Shown here in pieces: positions 45,018 to 54,077 of a stretch of 64,000 nt of DNA. Position 1 is the stretch's first letter, and each line of letters begins with the position of its first letter. The notes under the pieces were generated by a model. The model was not told where the DNA came from. It worked only from the letters and a program-made list of their open reading frames with translations, and searched no databases. The position numbers and the translations under genes were made by a program. The stretch lies in contig JAAZXH010000008.1 in NCBI GenBank assembly GCA_014240275.1, positions 1-64,000 on the forward strand, given 5' to 3'. Source of the stretch: Candidatus Peregrinibacteria bacterium (lineage in GTDB: Bacteria > Patescibacteriota > Gracilibacteria > UBA1369 > GCA-2718715).

Positions 45018-46484
45018 TTATTCTTCAAGCAAATCAATGGAATCATACATTTTTTGAACGAAATCCTTATATTTAGGATCAAACTTAAACTCTATACTCT
45101 TATCATCAAGCTGCCTAGTCATTTTTTCAACCAGGGGAGAATTTATAGCAACATTTGTACTTTCGAACCCAACAGGTGATACAATAATCAAAACATTATC
45201 TTGAGTAACAGGCTCTAATGCAAACAAATACGAGTCCTCATCACGAATATAATACCAACTAGCAGGATAAGACAAAGAAAAACCTAAAGCAGGAGTCTCA
45301 AACAACCTAAAACCTTCTGGCAAACTATTAACTTGAATCTTGTCGTTGCGTAAATTAATGAATGTTAATGGACGGTCATAAACATCATTAACACCAGAAC
45401 TTAATTCCCAATCCGTATTAACACCTTCAACAAAAGTAGCCTTAACTAAATAACCATTAGTATAATTGACCAACACTCTTGCTTCTTTATTCTCGTTATC
45501 AATAAAAATCAAATAAAAGTGTTTATTATCAGTGAACGCAAAGCTGACAGCTTTAGAAAAAGTCGGAACAACGTTATCAACTTGAGATAAAAAGTCTTCA
45601 ACAATATCTTTATTTTCAAAATTCAAACCTTCTTCAACAGGTTCTTCTGCAGGAACCTCTTGTTGAGAAGAATTATCGTCAGGTGCAATAGGAGCAAACT
45701 CTAGCTCAGTTGCAATACCATTCGCCTCTTCGATAACTTCTGAATTAAGAAATTGACCAGTTGGAGTGAAATAATTTAAATTAACTAAGAAATTATCAAA
45801 CTGTTTAACAGAAGATTCAGAAGTCAAAAGACGTAAATCCATTTCATATAAAACATTCTGATTTTGAGTTAAATACAAAAGCTGAGTATCAGAGGCTCTA
45901 TAGAACTTATAGGCATTACTTGCAATATTTAAATTATCAAAACTAAAATCAGGATATTTATTAGCAACAAACAAATCAATGTCTTGCTCTACACTCAGTG
46001 GGTGTAACTGCAAACTTAAAACAGAAGGATCGTCTAAAAAAGAAATAGTTAAATTCGGAAAATTTGATTGCAACTGCATTTGTTCTGACAAATCAAACGA
46101 GATACCAAAACTTGGCAGAGTTTCAAGGGTCGAAACCTCTTTATTTAAATCTTCTAGAACATCAATTTGATTAACAAAAATTAAATCAACAGGTTTATTG
46201 TTTAATTGTTTTTCTAAATAATTACCAGAAATTCTAATTTGTTTATCTATATATAAGTCTAAATCGTGCAAAACACTATTTAAATAAACTCGATTTTTTG
46301 ATTCAGTGATCATTAAGTGAGTAGCATCAAGATCAGATAAATCTGAAGTTAAGGACTCTATCTCACCAACGAATGTCTTAGTAACAACCGTATCTAAATA
46401 TGGCTCAGGGGCATCTGATTTAAAACAACCAGTCATTAAAGTTAATGAAGAAATAAGACAAAAAGAAATAAATGCTTTATTCAT
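45018..46484 (-). CDS. Lipoprotein, function unknown
   Basis: A 488-residue exported protein with a type II signal and lipobox (SLTLMTGC, lipidated at Cys 20). An early segment (LIFVNQIDVLEDLNKE) is followed by an acidic, low-complexity stretch (residues about 255-300, rich in E, P and S). The C-terminal part contains FSLSYPASWYYIRDEDSYLFAL, a form often seen in bacterial surface proteins with a DUF-type beta sandwich. No catalytic motif is seen. It is last in an operon with the PH protein and ruvB, overlapping ruvB by eight bases. Confidence 0.75.
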   Translation of the reverse strand: MNKAFISFCLISSLTLMTGCFKSDAPEPYLDTVVTKTFVGEIESLTSDLSDLDATHLMITESKNRVYLNSVLHDLDLYIDKQIRISGNYLEKQLNNKPVDLIFVNQIDVLEDLNKEVSTLETLPSFGISFDLSEQMQLQSNFPNLTISFLDDPSVLSLQLHPLSVEQDIDLFVANKYPDFSFDNLNIASNAYKFYRASDTQLLYLTQNQNVLYEMDLRLLTSESSVKQFDNFLVNLNYFTPTGQFLNSEVIEEANGIATELEFAPIAPDDNSSQQEVPAEEPVEEGLNFENKDIVEDFLSQVDNVVPTFSKAVSFAFTDNKHFYLIFIDNENKEARVLVNYTNGYLVKATFVEGVNTDWELSSGVNDVYDRPLTFINLRNDKIQVNSLPEGFRLFETPALGFSLSYPASWYYIRDEDSYLFALEPVTQDNVLIIVSPVGFESTNVAINSPLVEKMTRQLDDKSIEFKFDPKYKDFVQKMYDSIDLLEE

Positions 46485-47415
46485 AATTTAAAATATTAGA
46501 ACGTACGTAGTTTACACCCTTGTTTGTTAAAAGTCTACCTTTGTGAGATCTTACCAAAAGACCCAAACTCAATAAATAAGGTTCATAATATGATTCAAGA
46601 CTAGATGGGTTCTCATTTAAAATAGCAGCCAAACTATTTAAACCAATTGGGACATCAGATTCATAAAGCCTTTTAAGCAAAGCTCTTTCGGTAGTATTTA
46701 AACCAAATTTATCTATACCAAGTTCTTCTAAAATAGACCTAAGATCTACATCATTAAAGTTATTTTTTTTAGCAAGTAAAAAATGATCCCGTAAGCGTTT
46801 TAGCAAATTTAAGGCAATCCTTGGTGTGCCCTTTGAAACATTAACTAAAAGATTCAAGGCCTCATCTGACAAATTAACATCCAATAAATCGATTTGTGAA
46901 AGTAATAAACGTTTAATCTCGGAATCTGGATATAATTCCAATTTGAAATTATGAATAAATCTATCAGTTAAAGGACGTGATAATTTATCAGGCTTAGTTG
47001 TAGCACCAATTAAAGTAAATGGCATAATATCTAAACGAATTGATTTTGCAGTAACACCTTTACCTATCAAAATATCAATTACATTATCCTCCATCGCAGT
47101 ATAGAGTAATTCTTGACACTTGAGTGTCAATTGATGAATCTCATCAATGAACAAAATATCACCTTGCTGTAAAGAACTTAATATGGAAGCTAAATCACCA
47201 GAACGGCTAAAAGTTTGACCCGCAGTAACCATACAGTTTGTACTCATTTCATTAGCTATAATCTGAGCTAAAGTAGTTTTACCTAAGCCGGGCTGTCCAT
47301 GAAACAAGATATGGTCCAAATGCTGTTCTCGAGAGTTAGCAGAACGAACGATTACATCTAATTGATTAATAAGCTTAGGTTGGCCAAAAAAGTCTTTTAA
47401 TGTCTGTGGTCGCAT
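46477..47415 (-). CDS. ruvB: Holliday junction branch-migration ATPase RuvB
   Basis: A 312-residue AAA+ ATPase, slightly short of the usual 330-350. It starts MRPQTLKDFFGQ (family form LRPxxLxDFxGQ). Walker A is FHGQPGLGKTTLA, Walker B is LFIDEIHQL, sensor 1 is TLIGATTKPD, and PLTDRF follows (PLRDRF in most). The C-terminal winged-helix domain ends near residue 310. It drives branch migration with RuvA in recombination. It begins two bases after the PH protein gene. Confidence 0.93.
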   Translation of the reverse strand: MRPQTLKDFFGQPKLINQLDVIVRSANSREQHLDHILFHGQPGLGKTTLAQIIANEMSTNCMVTAGQTFSRSGDLASILSSLQQGDILFIDEIHQLTLKCQELLYTAMEDNVIDILIGKGVTAKSIRLDIMPFTLIGATTKPDKLSRPLTDRFIHNFKLELYPDSEIKRLLLSQIDLLDVNLSDEALNLLVNVSKGTPRIALNLLKRLRDHFLLAKKNNFNDVDLRSILEELGIDKFGLNTTERALLKRLYESDVPIGLNSLAAILNENPSSLESYYEPYLLSLGLLVRSHKGRLLTNKGVNYVRSNILNYE

Positions 47416-47417
47416 TC

Positions 47418-47906
47418 TTATTTTTTATATAAATCAGTAAGTGACTGGATGTAAGTTCTAAGCTTAATAGGATAAGCAGCTTGCGGAAAACTAATAGCTA
47501 CCTTGGAAGTTGACGTCAATAAATCAATAGAACCAAAGTCTAAAAATTTAAACTTAGAAAAAATACCACTTGTATGAACCTCTACATCAATAATATCACC
47601 AAACTCAACCTCAGAAATTTTCTTTACTGTTAAATATTTCCAATCAATAAAAATAACTCTTTTATTAGTAATAACTAAACGATCTAACCAATAAATTAAT
47701 GTTAAGTAAATCAAAAGGGCAATAAAAATAAACAACAAAACTAAATGCACAATAAAAATTACCTTAAATGTTAAAGCATCCTTTATTAGATACAAAATCA
47801 AATAAAAGGGCATTATAAAAAAAACTAATTTAAAAACATTTAAAAAATATGGGGTATAATGATGATAGAAAATTTTGAGTACAAACTCATCCTTTGTTAA
47901 CAACAT
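47418..47906 (-). CDS. Membrane-anchored bacterial PH-domain protein
   Basis: A 162-residue protein. Two hydrophobic helices (about residues 15-40 and 52-75) are followed by a PH-type domain, WLDRLVITNKRVIFIDWKYLTVKKISEVEFGDIIDVEV, the form of bPH2 proteins. Its role is unknown; such proteins are common in membranes of Gram-positives and CPR. A longer frame starts at 47927, but TTGATT-17-CATAAT lies just before ATG 47906, at the usual distance, so I use that start. It heads the PH/ruvB/lipoprotein operon. Confidence 0.75.
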   Translation of the reverse strand: MLLTKDEFVLKIFYHHYTPYFLNVFKLVFFIMPFYLILYLIKDALTFKVIFIVHLVLLFIFIALLIYLTLIYWLDRLVITNKRVIFIDWKYLTVKKISEVEFGDIIDVEVHTSGIFSKFKFLDFGSIDLLTSTSKVAISFPQAAYPIKLRTYIQSLTDLYKK

Positions 47907-47922
47907 AGAAACAATTATCAAT
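47894..47922 (+). promoter_or_regulatory. Promoter candidate for the CPBP protease
   Basis: TTGTTA (47894-47899), 17 bases, TATCAA (47917-47922), ending 16 bases before the ATG. Confidence 0.35.
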
Positions 47923-47925
47923 ATC

Positions 47926-47954
47926 ATTATGAAAGAACATGCTTAAAAAATCAA
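47926..47954 (-). promoter_or_regulatory. Promoter candidate for the PH/ruvB/lipoprotein operon
   Basis: On the minus strand TTGATT (47949-47954), 17 bases, CATAAT (47926-47931), ending 19 bases before ATG 47906. It overlaps the divergent promoter region. Confidence 0.5.
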
Positions 47955-48580
47955 ATCCTATCATCAAATCTATATTATTAAGTTTATTATTATTCGCAAT
48001 AACATTCATAGTAATACAAAAAACTAACTACAAAAGTGTCGCAAGCCTACTTTTAATTCAGAATTTAATTATCTTAATCCCTGTATACATAATTAAAAAT
48101 GAGCAAAAACTCATACAAGACTTAAATAAAAAAACCGATTGGATAAAAAATATAATAAAAGCAGTAAAATACTATTTAAGCTTTTTAAGTGTAATGATAA
48201 TTATACAAGCAATATCTATAGGGTTTAATATACAAATTCCACTCTTTGGCGATCAAGAAATTCCTCAAGATTTTTTAATTATAAATAAAAGCTTATTTAT
48301 AATAATCTGGATTTCACTGATTGCACCAATTATAGAAGAACTATATTTTAGAAACTTCATATGGAACAATATAAAGAATAAAAACAGAAATGTTATTCAA
48401 GCAAGTCTGTTTGCAATCTTTCACTTAGAACCAAGTACTCTTGGGCCATTATTTATATATGGAATGCTATTAGGTAAAATACGAGAAAAATATGGAATTT
48501 ATGCAGCAATAACACTACACATAATTAATAACAGCTTGGCAACAGCGATAATATTGACCTTGCAAAAATTCTCATTATAG
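47939..48580 (+). CDS. CPBP (CAAX/Abi) intramembrane metalloprotease
   Basis: A 213-residue integral membrane protein with about six helices. The three CPBP motifs are present: EELYFR (ExxxR form EEx3R) at about residues 136-141, FAIFHLEP with the second-motif histidine, and HIINN near the C-terminus. Family members cut substrates in the membrane or act in immunity, and some process prenylated or small peptides. The substrate is unknown. It is divergent from the PH gene and precedes the VanW gene, which has a promoter of its own. Confidence 0.85.
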   Translation: MLKKSNPIIKSILLSLLLFAITFIVIQKTNYKSVASLLLIQNLIILIPVYIIKNEQKLIQDLNKKTDWIKNIIKAVKYYLSFLSVMIIIQAISIGFNIQIPLFGDQEIPQDFLIINKSLFIIIWISLIAPIIEELYFRNFIWNNIKNKNRNVIQASLFAIFHLEPSTLGPLFIYGMLLGKIREKYGIYAAITLHIINNSLATAIILTLQKFSL

Positions 48581-48588
48581 GTTATAAT
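48560..48588 (+). promoter_or_regulatory. Promoter for the VanW gene
   Basis: TTGCAA (48560-48565), 17 bases, perfect TATAAT (48583-48588), ending 26 bases before the ATG. It overlaps the end of the CPBP gene. Confidence 0.65.
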
Positions 48589-48614
48589 TATTTAATTATA
48601 AACTATTCATCAAA

Positions 48615-50036
48615 ATGAAAAAAACAATCATAGCTATCGGAATCTTAGGCTGCCTTGTTGTTAACAGAACCTATGCAAATTCTGAAAACCAAAATTTAAA
48701 AAAAGCCTTAACATTTGCATATAAAGACAACATACAAACAATTGAATTTGAAACTAATCAAGTTCAAAAAATAGACCAAGGTATTCTTAAAAACTATTTT
48801 AAACCAAAATATCAAATAAGTCAAAACGGTAAAAAAGAAATATACCAAACATATAAAATTAAAGAAACAGCCAGAAACGCTATTTATGATTACAATAGTG
48901 ATAAAATAATACCAAGCAGAAAAGGTTTCAAAATAAACAATGAGGTATATTTAAACGACGAAGTAAATAAACTAGACATAGCAATTCAAACAGCAGATAT
49001 AACAGATAATGACATTAACAAAAACCTTGAAACTATTGAAACCTACTTAAACAAAACACTAAAAATTAAAATAGACAATAAAGATTATAAAATCAAATAC
49101 AAAAAACAATGGTTTAAAGTAAATCAAGAAAAAGTCAGCTTAAATATAAAATTAATTAGCCAAGACATTCAAAGAGCTCTCTCACAATATGCTGAAAAAA
49201 GCAAACATGTAAGATTAACAGACCTTGGCGATAGATTTGAAATAGACAAACAAATAAAAGCATATAAAACAGTAAGTTATACTGATATTCAAAATATAGC
49301 CTACAACATAATCAACCAAGAAGAACATAAAATTCATACAACAAACAAGTTTCCAATAATTAGAAATACAAAAAATGAAACCTTAAACATAATAGGATAT
49401 GGTAGGAGTGATTTTAATGGATCAGTAGTAAACAGAATCGGAAACATTAAAATGGGAGCCAAACTTTATAATAAAATAGTCATTGAACCAAATTCAGAAT
49501 TTTCATACAATAAAATAATGCAAACAAAAGGCAGAAACATACCATGGTTGAATGCACACATAATAGTTAACGGAAAAGATTTGAAGCTCGCGCCAGGCGG
49601 TGGATTATGTCAAACATCAACAACTATATTTAGAAGTGCCTTTAATGCTGGGCTACCAATAATAAAATGGAAAAACCACAGCCTGTACGTAAGATACTAC
49701 ACTATGTACGGAGACGGATTAGACTCAACTATTTTTCCAGGCAAACAAGATATGAAATTTCAAAACCCATACAATGAAAAAATATACTTAAGTAGTTACG
49801 TAGATGCAAACAACAATATGCATACATTTTTAATCTCAAAAGCTCAAAAAGAAAAGATAACTGCAGAAGGCCCATTTTATGGCAGAGAAACAAAAGTTAT
49901 GCCAAATGGTCGTACGCTTGGAAGAAGTCAAATAGGATGGCTAAGAACCATTAATAATAAAACTGAAGAATTTGTATCTACATATAATGGAGGATATCAT
50001 ATTCCAAAAGACAAATTAAAAGCGAGTCAGATCTAG
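48615..50036 (+). CDS. VanW family cell-wall protein
   Basis: A 473-residue protein with a signal peptide (MKKTIIAIGILGCLVVNRTYA), an alpha/beta region that resembles the peptidoglycan-binding domain often found before VanW (residues about 130-240), and the VanW domain. That domain holds APGGGLCQTSTTIFRSAFNAG and WKNHSLYVRYY, its two signature stretches. VanW proteins are common in CPR and Firmicutes and are found near wall-modifying genes, but their biochemical activity is not settled. It converges with the membrane protein at 50016, with a 21-base overlap. Confidence 0.85.
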   Translation: MKKTIIAIGILGCLVVNRTYANSENQNLKKALTFAYKDNIQTIEFETNQVQKIDQGILKNYFKPKYQISQNGKKEIYQTYKIKETARNAIYDYNSDKIIPSRKGFKINNEVYLNDEVNKLDIAIQTADITDNDINKNLETIETYLNKTLKIKIDNKDYKIKYKKQWFKVNQEKVSLNIKLISQDIQRALSQYAEKSKHVRLTDLGDRFEIDKQIKAYKTVSYTDIQNIAYNIINQEEHKIHTTNKFPIIRNTKNETLNIIGYGRSDFNGSVVNRIGNIKMGAKLYNKIVIEPNSEFSYNKIMQTKGRNIPWLNAHIIVNGKDLKLAPGGGLCQTSTTIFRSAFNAGLPIIKWKNHSLYVRYYTMYGDGLDSTIFPGKQDMKFQNPYNEKIYLSSYVDANNNMHTFLISKAQKEKITAEGPFYGRETKVMPNGRTLGRSQIGWLRTINNKTEEFVSTYNGGYHIPKDKLKASQI

Positions 50037-50705
50037 AAAGAAAGCCAATATAACTATTGGATGTAGCATATAAATTAAGAGTGTACGAGAACCCAAAAAG
50101 GTAATAAAATTACCTTTTTTTACTATAGTTTCTAAAGAAGTCAAACGCATAAATATTGGTAAAAAAAGATAACCAAGTAAAACATATGAATACCATGGGA
50201 AAAGTGGAAAGAAATCTAAAGTATTAATACTAGCAGGATAAAAACCTAAAACGTTTAAGAAAATATTATCAGAAGGGAATAAATACAACAACCTACCAAA
50301 AATAATCAAAGCGATTATTAAAGTTTTGTTACTTTGAAACCTAGATACAACAAGGTAATTTAAAATAGTAGCATAAGCAAAAAAATGTAAAATACCATTG
50401 AAAATAAAATACTCAGGAATTAACAAAAATGTAAAAGCAGAGATCAGCAAAGCACAAGCAAGTATCACAAAGAAGCGTTTGAGAAAATAATGAAAACCTC
50501 GGGATTTTTGAGATACATAATACAAAGACAAACCAGATAAAGTCACAAAACCAATACGTGAAATATGACCAATAACCTCATAAAAAGTTTTATAATCAAC
50601 ATACCAGGTATAATCATAAAAAAAATGCCCAACAAAGACAAAATGAAAAACTAACATCAAAAACAAACATATGAATCGAAGATAGTCTAATAAATAGTTT
50701 CGCAT
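50016..50705 (-). CDS. DUF1624/heparan-N-acetyltransferase-like membrane protein
   Basis: A 229-residue protein with about seven hydrophobic segments. The N-terminal LDYLRFICLFLMLVFHF is the form seen in acyltransferase-like membrane families, with a conserved histidine. FNGILHFFAYATILNYL and FFPLFPWYSYVLLGYLFL match DUF1624-like proteins. It may transfer acyl groups across the membrane to surface glycans; this is inferred from the family. It starts 10 bases after tRNA-Arg on the same strand, so it may be transcribed from the tRNA promoter. Confidence 0.65.
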   Translation of the reverse strand: MRNYLLDYLRFICLFLMLVFHFVFVGHFFYDYTWYVDYKTFYEVIGHISRIGFVTLSGLSLYYVSQKSRGFHYFLKRFFVILACALLISAFTFLLIPEYFIFNGILHFFAYATILNYLVVSRFQSNKTLIIALIIFGRLLYLFPSDNIFLNVLGFYPASINTLDFFPLFPWYSYVLLGYLFLPIFMRLTSLETIVKKGNFITFLGSRTLLIYMLHPIVILAFFLDLTRF

Positions 50706-50715
50706 AATAATAAGG

Positions 50716-50792
50716 TGGCGCTCGCGAAAGGATTCGAACCTTTGACCTTCGCCTTAGAAGGGCGCTGCTCTATCCAGCTGAGCTACGCGAGC
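50716..50792 (-). tRNA. tRNA-Arg (anticodon TCT)
   Basis: The acceptor stem GCTCGCG/CGCGAGC is complete, with discriminator G and encoded CCA. The anticodon loop CTTCTAA gives TCT, reading AGA/AGG. The outermost anticodon-stem pair is a G-A mismatch. The T-arm has GGTTCGAATCC. Confidence 0.94.
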
Positions 50793-50803
50793 AAGATATA
50801 GCT

Positions 50804-50832
50804 AATTTATCATAAGAATTCTAAAAACTCAA
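50804..50832 (-). promoter_or_regulatory. tRNA-Arg promoter candidate
   Basis: On the minus strand TTGAGT (50827-50832), 17 bases, TAAATT (50804-50809), ending 11 bases before the mature 5' end, as for the other tRNAs. Confidence 0.5.
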
Positions 50833-50833
50833 G

Positions 50834-52609
50834 CTAAGAATTTAAAAATTCAGCCAAAATTTTAATAACTTGTTCGCGTGTTAAAGCTTGATCATGATCA
50901 CGAATTAAATCGGTATCAACTATACCAAGTTTTAGTCCATATAAAAGATACGGGTAAGACCAACGATCTAATGAAAGATATTGCGTTAGAGTAGTGTCTG
51001 TAGTAGCTAAATTTACATCAACTTTATACAAGTGAAATAAAACTTTCAACAACTCTGGTAATGTAACAAAAGCATCAGGATTAAAATTTTCAGAGTTTTC
51101 AAACACTGTTGCTGCAGTTAACATTAAAACTGGTTCGTAAAACCAATCCTGGCTAGTAACATCATCAAAATTAAGCGTTAAATTAGAATTTCGATACTTA
51201 GTAAATGGAAACAGTTTACTCAAAACAGATGCCAATTCTGAACGATGTAATGGGTTATTGGGCATAAAAGAACCATCTGGATAACCCGATATAATCTCTT
51301 TACGAACTAAATCAAATAAAGTATCAGCAATTTCATTAGAATTTTCTAAATCCTTGAACAGCATAACCTCAGAATTTAAAGCGTAAGAGTTGGAACCATC
51401 AGAAAAACTAAATTTATAGTTACCAATATCTGACGGGATTAATTCAAACTTTAAAACTCCCTCCTCATAAGACTTATTGAGCATAGTAGAGGATTTTGAG
51501 GATTTAAAAGAATTAGCAATAGCATTGTTAGATGCAACAATCGATTTATGTAAATTCAAAACACTAACAACTTGTTTTTGACCGTAAATCATTTTTTTAG
51601 GACCAATAATTTCAATTAACTTGTCTTCTAATTCTGGTTCTTGAAATTCAATTTGTTTTGGAACAACTATTGCCTCTACTTCTATATCTGTAACTTTAGA
51701 TTCAATCTTAGTATTAGAATTAAAAATTAAAAATTTTTGAACAAAATTCATAGGATGGACAGTGTTAGCAAAACCATCAGCCTTCTTAAAACCAGTATTA
51801 ACCGCCTGAAAAAAGTCTAAGCCAGCCTCACGCAACTCAGGACCAGTAAACATCCAATATGGATGCCATGGCGCAGTAACAGCATCAATTTGAAAATGCA
51901 AATGGGGAGTAGTACTTAATCCGGAATTACCACTAAGTGCAACTTGCTCTTCCTTTGTGACGACATCACCAACCTTTACATTCATAGTAGATAAGTGAGA
52001 ATAACTAGAATAAATATCAGTTAAAACATTTGAATCATGCAAACTAGGAACATTAGAGTGCTTGATCACTACATGGTTACCAAAACCATAGGGTTGTTGC
52101 TCAACCTTAACTACAACACCATTAGCAATAGACAAAACAGGAGTACCAATCGGCAACTTAATATCGACAGCAGGGTGAGAGCCGGCGCCTTCAATACCAT
52201 CTAACTCATAATTGCCCATATACACTACCGGATAAGTAACCTTTAAATTTCTAGTATAAGTATCATTCTTATCAAAACCTAAAGATGCAACAGGCTTACG
52301 TAACAAACTAGCATCATAGACAAATGGATCAACTTTATATTGGTCTGAAATACTCTCATAAGAGTTTTTCCATTGAGACGAATCTAAATCAGTCCATACA
52401 ACAGACTTAGCAAAAGGAAAAGAAGTTCCATCAAATGGTGAATGCTTAACACCTGTTAAAGTTGAGGTTTTCAACAAATTTAAGGCAATATGTTGATTTT
52501 GATGCACAAACACTACAGCTAAAACTAGCACAAGTAGTAAGAGATAAATATGCTTTATAATAAAGGCACGTATTTTGTGAAAAATTGCAAGATGGGTACT
52601 AGTTGGCAT
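50834..52609 (-). CDS. SLH-domain M23 metallopeptidase
   Basis: A 591-residue protein. The N-terminal membrane anchor is at about residues 20-36 (IYLLLLVLVLAVVFV). An M23 peptidase domain follows at about residues 135-250, with zinc-site residues in SHPAVDIK and HLHFQ. A linker leads to two or three SLH repeats at residues about 420-590 (ISGYPDGSFMPNNPLHRSEL and WSYPYLLYGLKLGIV). SLH domains bind pyruvylated secondary wall polymers, so this enzyme should be held at the wall and trim peptidoglycan. A CsaB-like pyruvyltransferase is encoded at 31807-32757. It is monocistronic. Confidence 0.88.
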   Translation of the reverse strand: MPTSTHLAIFHKIRAFIIKHIYLLLLVLVLAVVFVHQNQHIALNLLKTSTLTGVKHSPFDGTSFPFAKSVVWTDLDSSQWKNSYESISDQYKVDPFVYDASLLRKPVASLGFDKNDTYTRNLKVTYPVVYMGNYELDGIEGAGSHPAVDIKLPIGTPVLSIANGVVVKVEQQPYGFGNHVVIKHSNVPSLHDSNVLTDIYSSYSHLSTMNVKVGDVVTKEEQVALSGNSGLSTTPHLHFQIDAVTAPWHPYWMFTGPELREAGLDFFQAVNTGFKKADGFANTVHPMNFVQKFLIFNSNTKIESKVTDIEVEAIVVPKQIEFQEPELEDKLIEIIGPKKMIYGQKQVVSVLNLHKSIVASNNAIANSFKSSKSSTMLNKSYEEGVLKFELIPSDIGNYKFSFSDGSNSYALNSEVMLFKDLENSNEIADTLFDLVRKEIISGYPDGSFMPNNPLHRSELASVLSKLFPFTKYRNSNLTLNFDDVTSQDWFYEPVLMLTAATVFENSENFNPDAFVTLPELLKVLFHLYKVDVNLATTDTTLTQYLSLDRWSYPYLLYGLKLGIVDTDLIRDHDQALTREQVIKILAEFLNS

Positions 52610-52630
52610 AAATTATACTTAAATCATATA

Positions 52631-52639
52631 ATTATACCA
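52631..52639 (-). promoter_or_regulatory. -10 box for the SLH/M23 gene
   Basis: Extended TGGTATAAT on the minus strand (TATAAT at 52631-52636), ending 21 bases before the ATG. The -35 position (TTTAAA) is weak. Confidence 0.5.
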
Positions 52640-52649
52640 CAAATCATTA

Positions 52650-54077
52650 TTAATTTAAAGCATTTAATGCTGCGTTTAGTTGAATATCAATCAAACTTAT
52701 AGAATCAATATCAAAGTTCAAGTTTTTAGAGATAGCTAGTTTCTGCAAAGCTAAACGGGTATTATTCCCAAAGTAATCAGAAGCAAAAGGACTATCTAAA
52801 TATTTATTATCAATTAAAATTTGTTGCAATGCTTTAACCAATGAATTTGAATCACCAAACTTTAAAACTGTAAAATCGGTATTAGCAACAAGGTCTGAAT
52901 CTAAGGAGCTAATAAAAAAAGCCCTTTTTACCAAGAGTGAATTTAAAACCTGTCGAGTTTGAGGCCCTAAATAGCCTGCATATTTAGAATTAAGTCTTTT
53001 AATCAAACCAAAACGTAATTGGAATTTTGCTAAGGCATACTCAGTGTTTTTACCAAAATAACCAGTAGGATCCAAATTCAAATAACCTAAGTCCTTTAAT
53101 AACTTTTGCAAAATTCTAACAGAAATAGTGGTGGAACCTTTTTGTAACGGGTATTTAAAAAAGTCTAAATTATTATCAACTATTAAAGACCTAATATGAT
53201 CCATAGCCATTTCGGAGGATAACAAGCCATAATCACTAGCAAATTTATTTAGCGCTTCAACTGTATCAGAATCTAATTCTGAAGTTAAAGTTTTTAAATA
53301 AGAAAAATTAATCAAAAATTCCTGTATAAATTTAATATCATTATTATCAGAATGCTTAACTTGATTTTTTGAAATTAAGTTTGACATAGCAATATCTAAA
53401 ATAATTTTTTGATCAGAGATAGTTAATACCGTACTATTATAATAATCGAATTTTAGATTATTAAGTTCAGATTGAAAATTCAATAATGAAACATCTAAAG
53501 CTTTATCAAACACTCGATCGATAGAACCATCATAATAATTCATATCAAACAAATACCGCTTAACATATAAAACTAATTCAGAACTATCACCAAACTTTAA
53601 GTCCTTTAGATCATCTATAGAAGTAATCTGATTAGGCCTACCAACTACAGCAATCAATTTATTAGGATCTAAAGTAACATCAACAAGGACTTCCTTAGAC
53701 TGTATACCAAATTCTAAAGCTTTCTTAAGTCCTTCATCACCATAACCCAACCATAAATCTAAGCGCTTACCCTTAATCGCACCACCTCTATCAGTAACTT
53801 TAAAATGACCCAAATCTTTAATTTCAACAATTGAGCCAAAATCAAAACAAGGAGGAGCAGCTAAAAACAAATGATCTTGATCAAAAACTTTCTCACCAGA
53901 AGCAGTAACAATACCTGATCCATTTAATCGAATATCTCCTAAATATGAACCCGTAACATATTTTTTTTGGTTAATTAAAGGGGAGTAATAAGCAGAAACA
54001 GAATATGTTCCAGAATTACAATCAGCAAAAACTAAGCCTGGTATCAGAGTAATTATAATGGGAAGTAAACGTTTCAT
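52650..54077 (-). CDS. 3D-domain peptidoglycan protein with three PG-binding repeats
   Basis: A 475-residue exported protein. Signal peptide (MKRLLPIIITLIPGLVFA), then a 3D domain (residues about 25-135) with SAYYSPL and VTDRGGAIKGKRLDLW. Its aspartates are typical of 3D domains in lytic transglycosylases and RlpA-like proteins. Three PG-binding repeats of the form LxxGDSxxxVxxLQ...YxG follow at about residues 155-200, 310-355 and 405-450. It probably binds and perhaps cleaves peptidoglycan outside the cell. It overlaps the VirD4-like gene by one base (TAATG), so it is translated with it. Confidence 0.82.
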   Translation of the reverse strand: MKRLLPIIITLIPGLVFADCNSGTYSVSAYYSPLINQKKYVTGSYLGDIRLNGSGIVTASGEKVFDQDHLFLAAPPCFDFGSIVEIKDLGHFKVTDRGGAIKGKRLDLWLGYGDEGLKKALEFGIQSKEVLVDVTLDPNKLIAVVGRPNQITSIDDLKDLKFGDSSELVLYVKRYLFDMNYYDGSIDRVFDKALDVSLLNFQSELNNLKFDYYNSTVLTISDQKIILDIAMSNLISKNQVKHSDNNDIKFIQEFLINFSYLKTLTSELDSDTVEALNKFASDYGLLSSEMAMDHIRSLIVDNNLDFFKYPLQKGSTTISVRILQKLLKDLGYLNLDPTGYFGKNTEYALAKFQLRFGLIKRLNSKYAGYLGPQTRQVLNSLLVKRAFFISSLDSDLVANTDFTVLKFGDSNSLVKALQQILIDNKYLDSPFASDYFGNNTRLALQKLAISKNLNFDIDSISLIDIQLNAALNALN

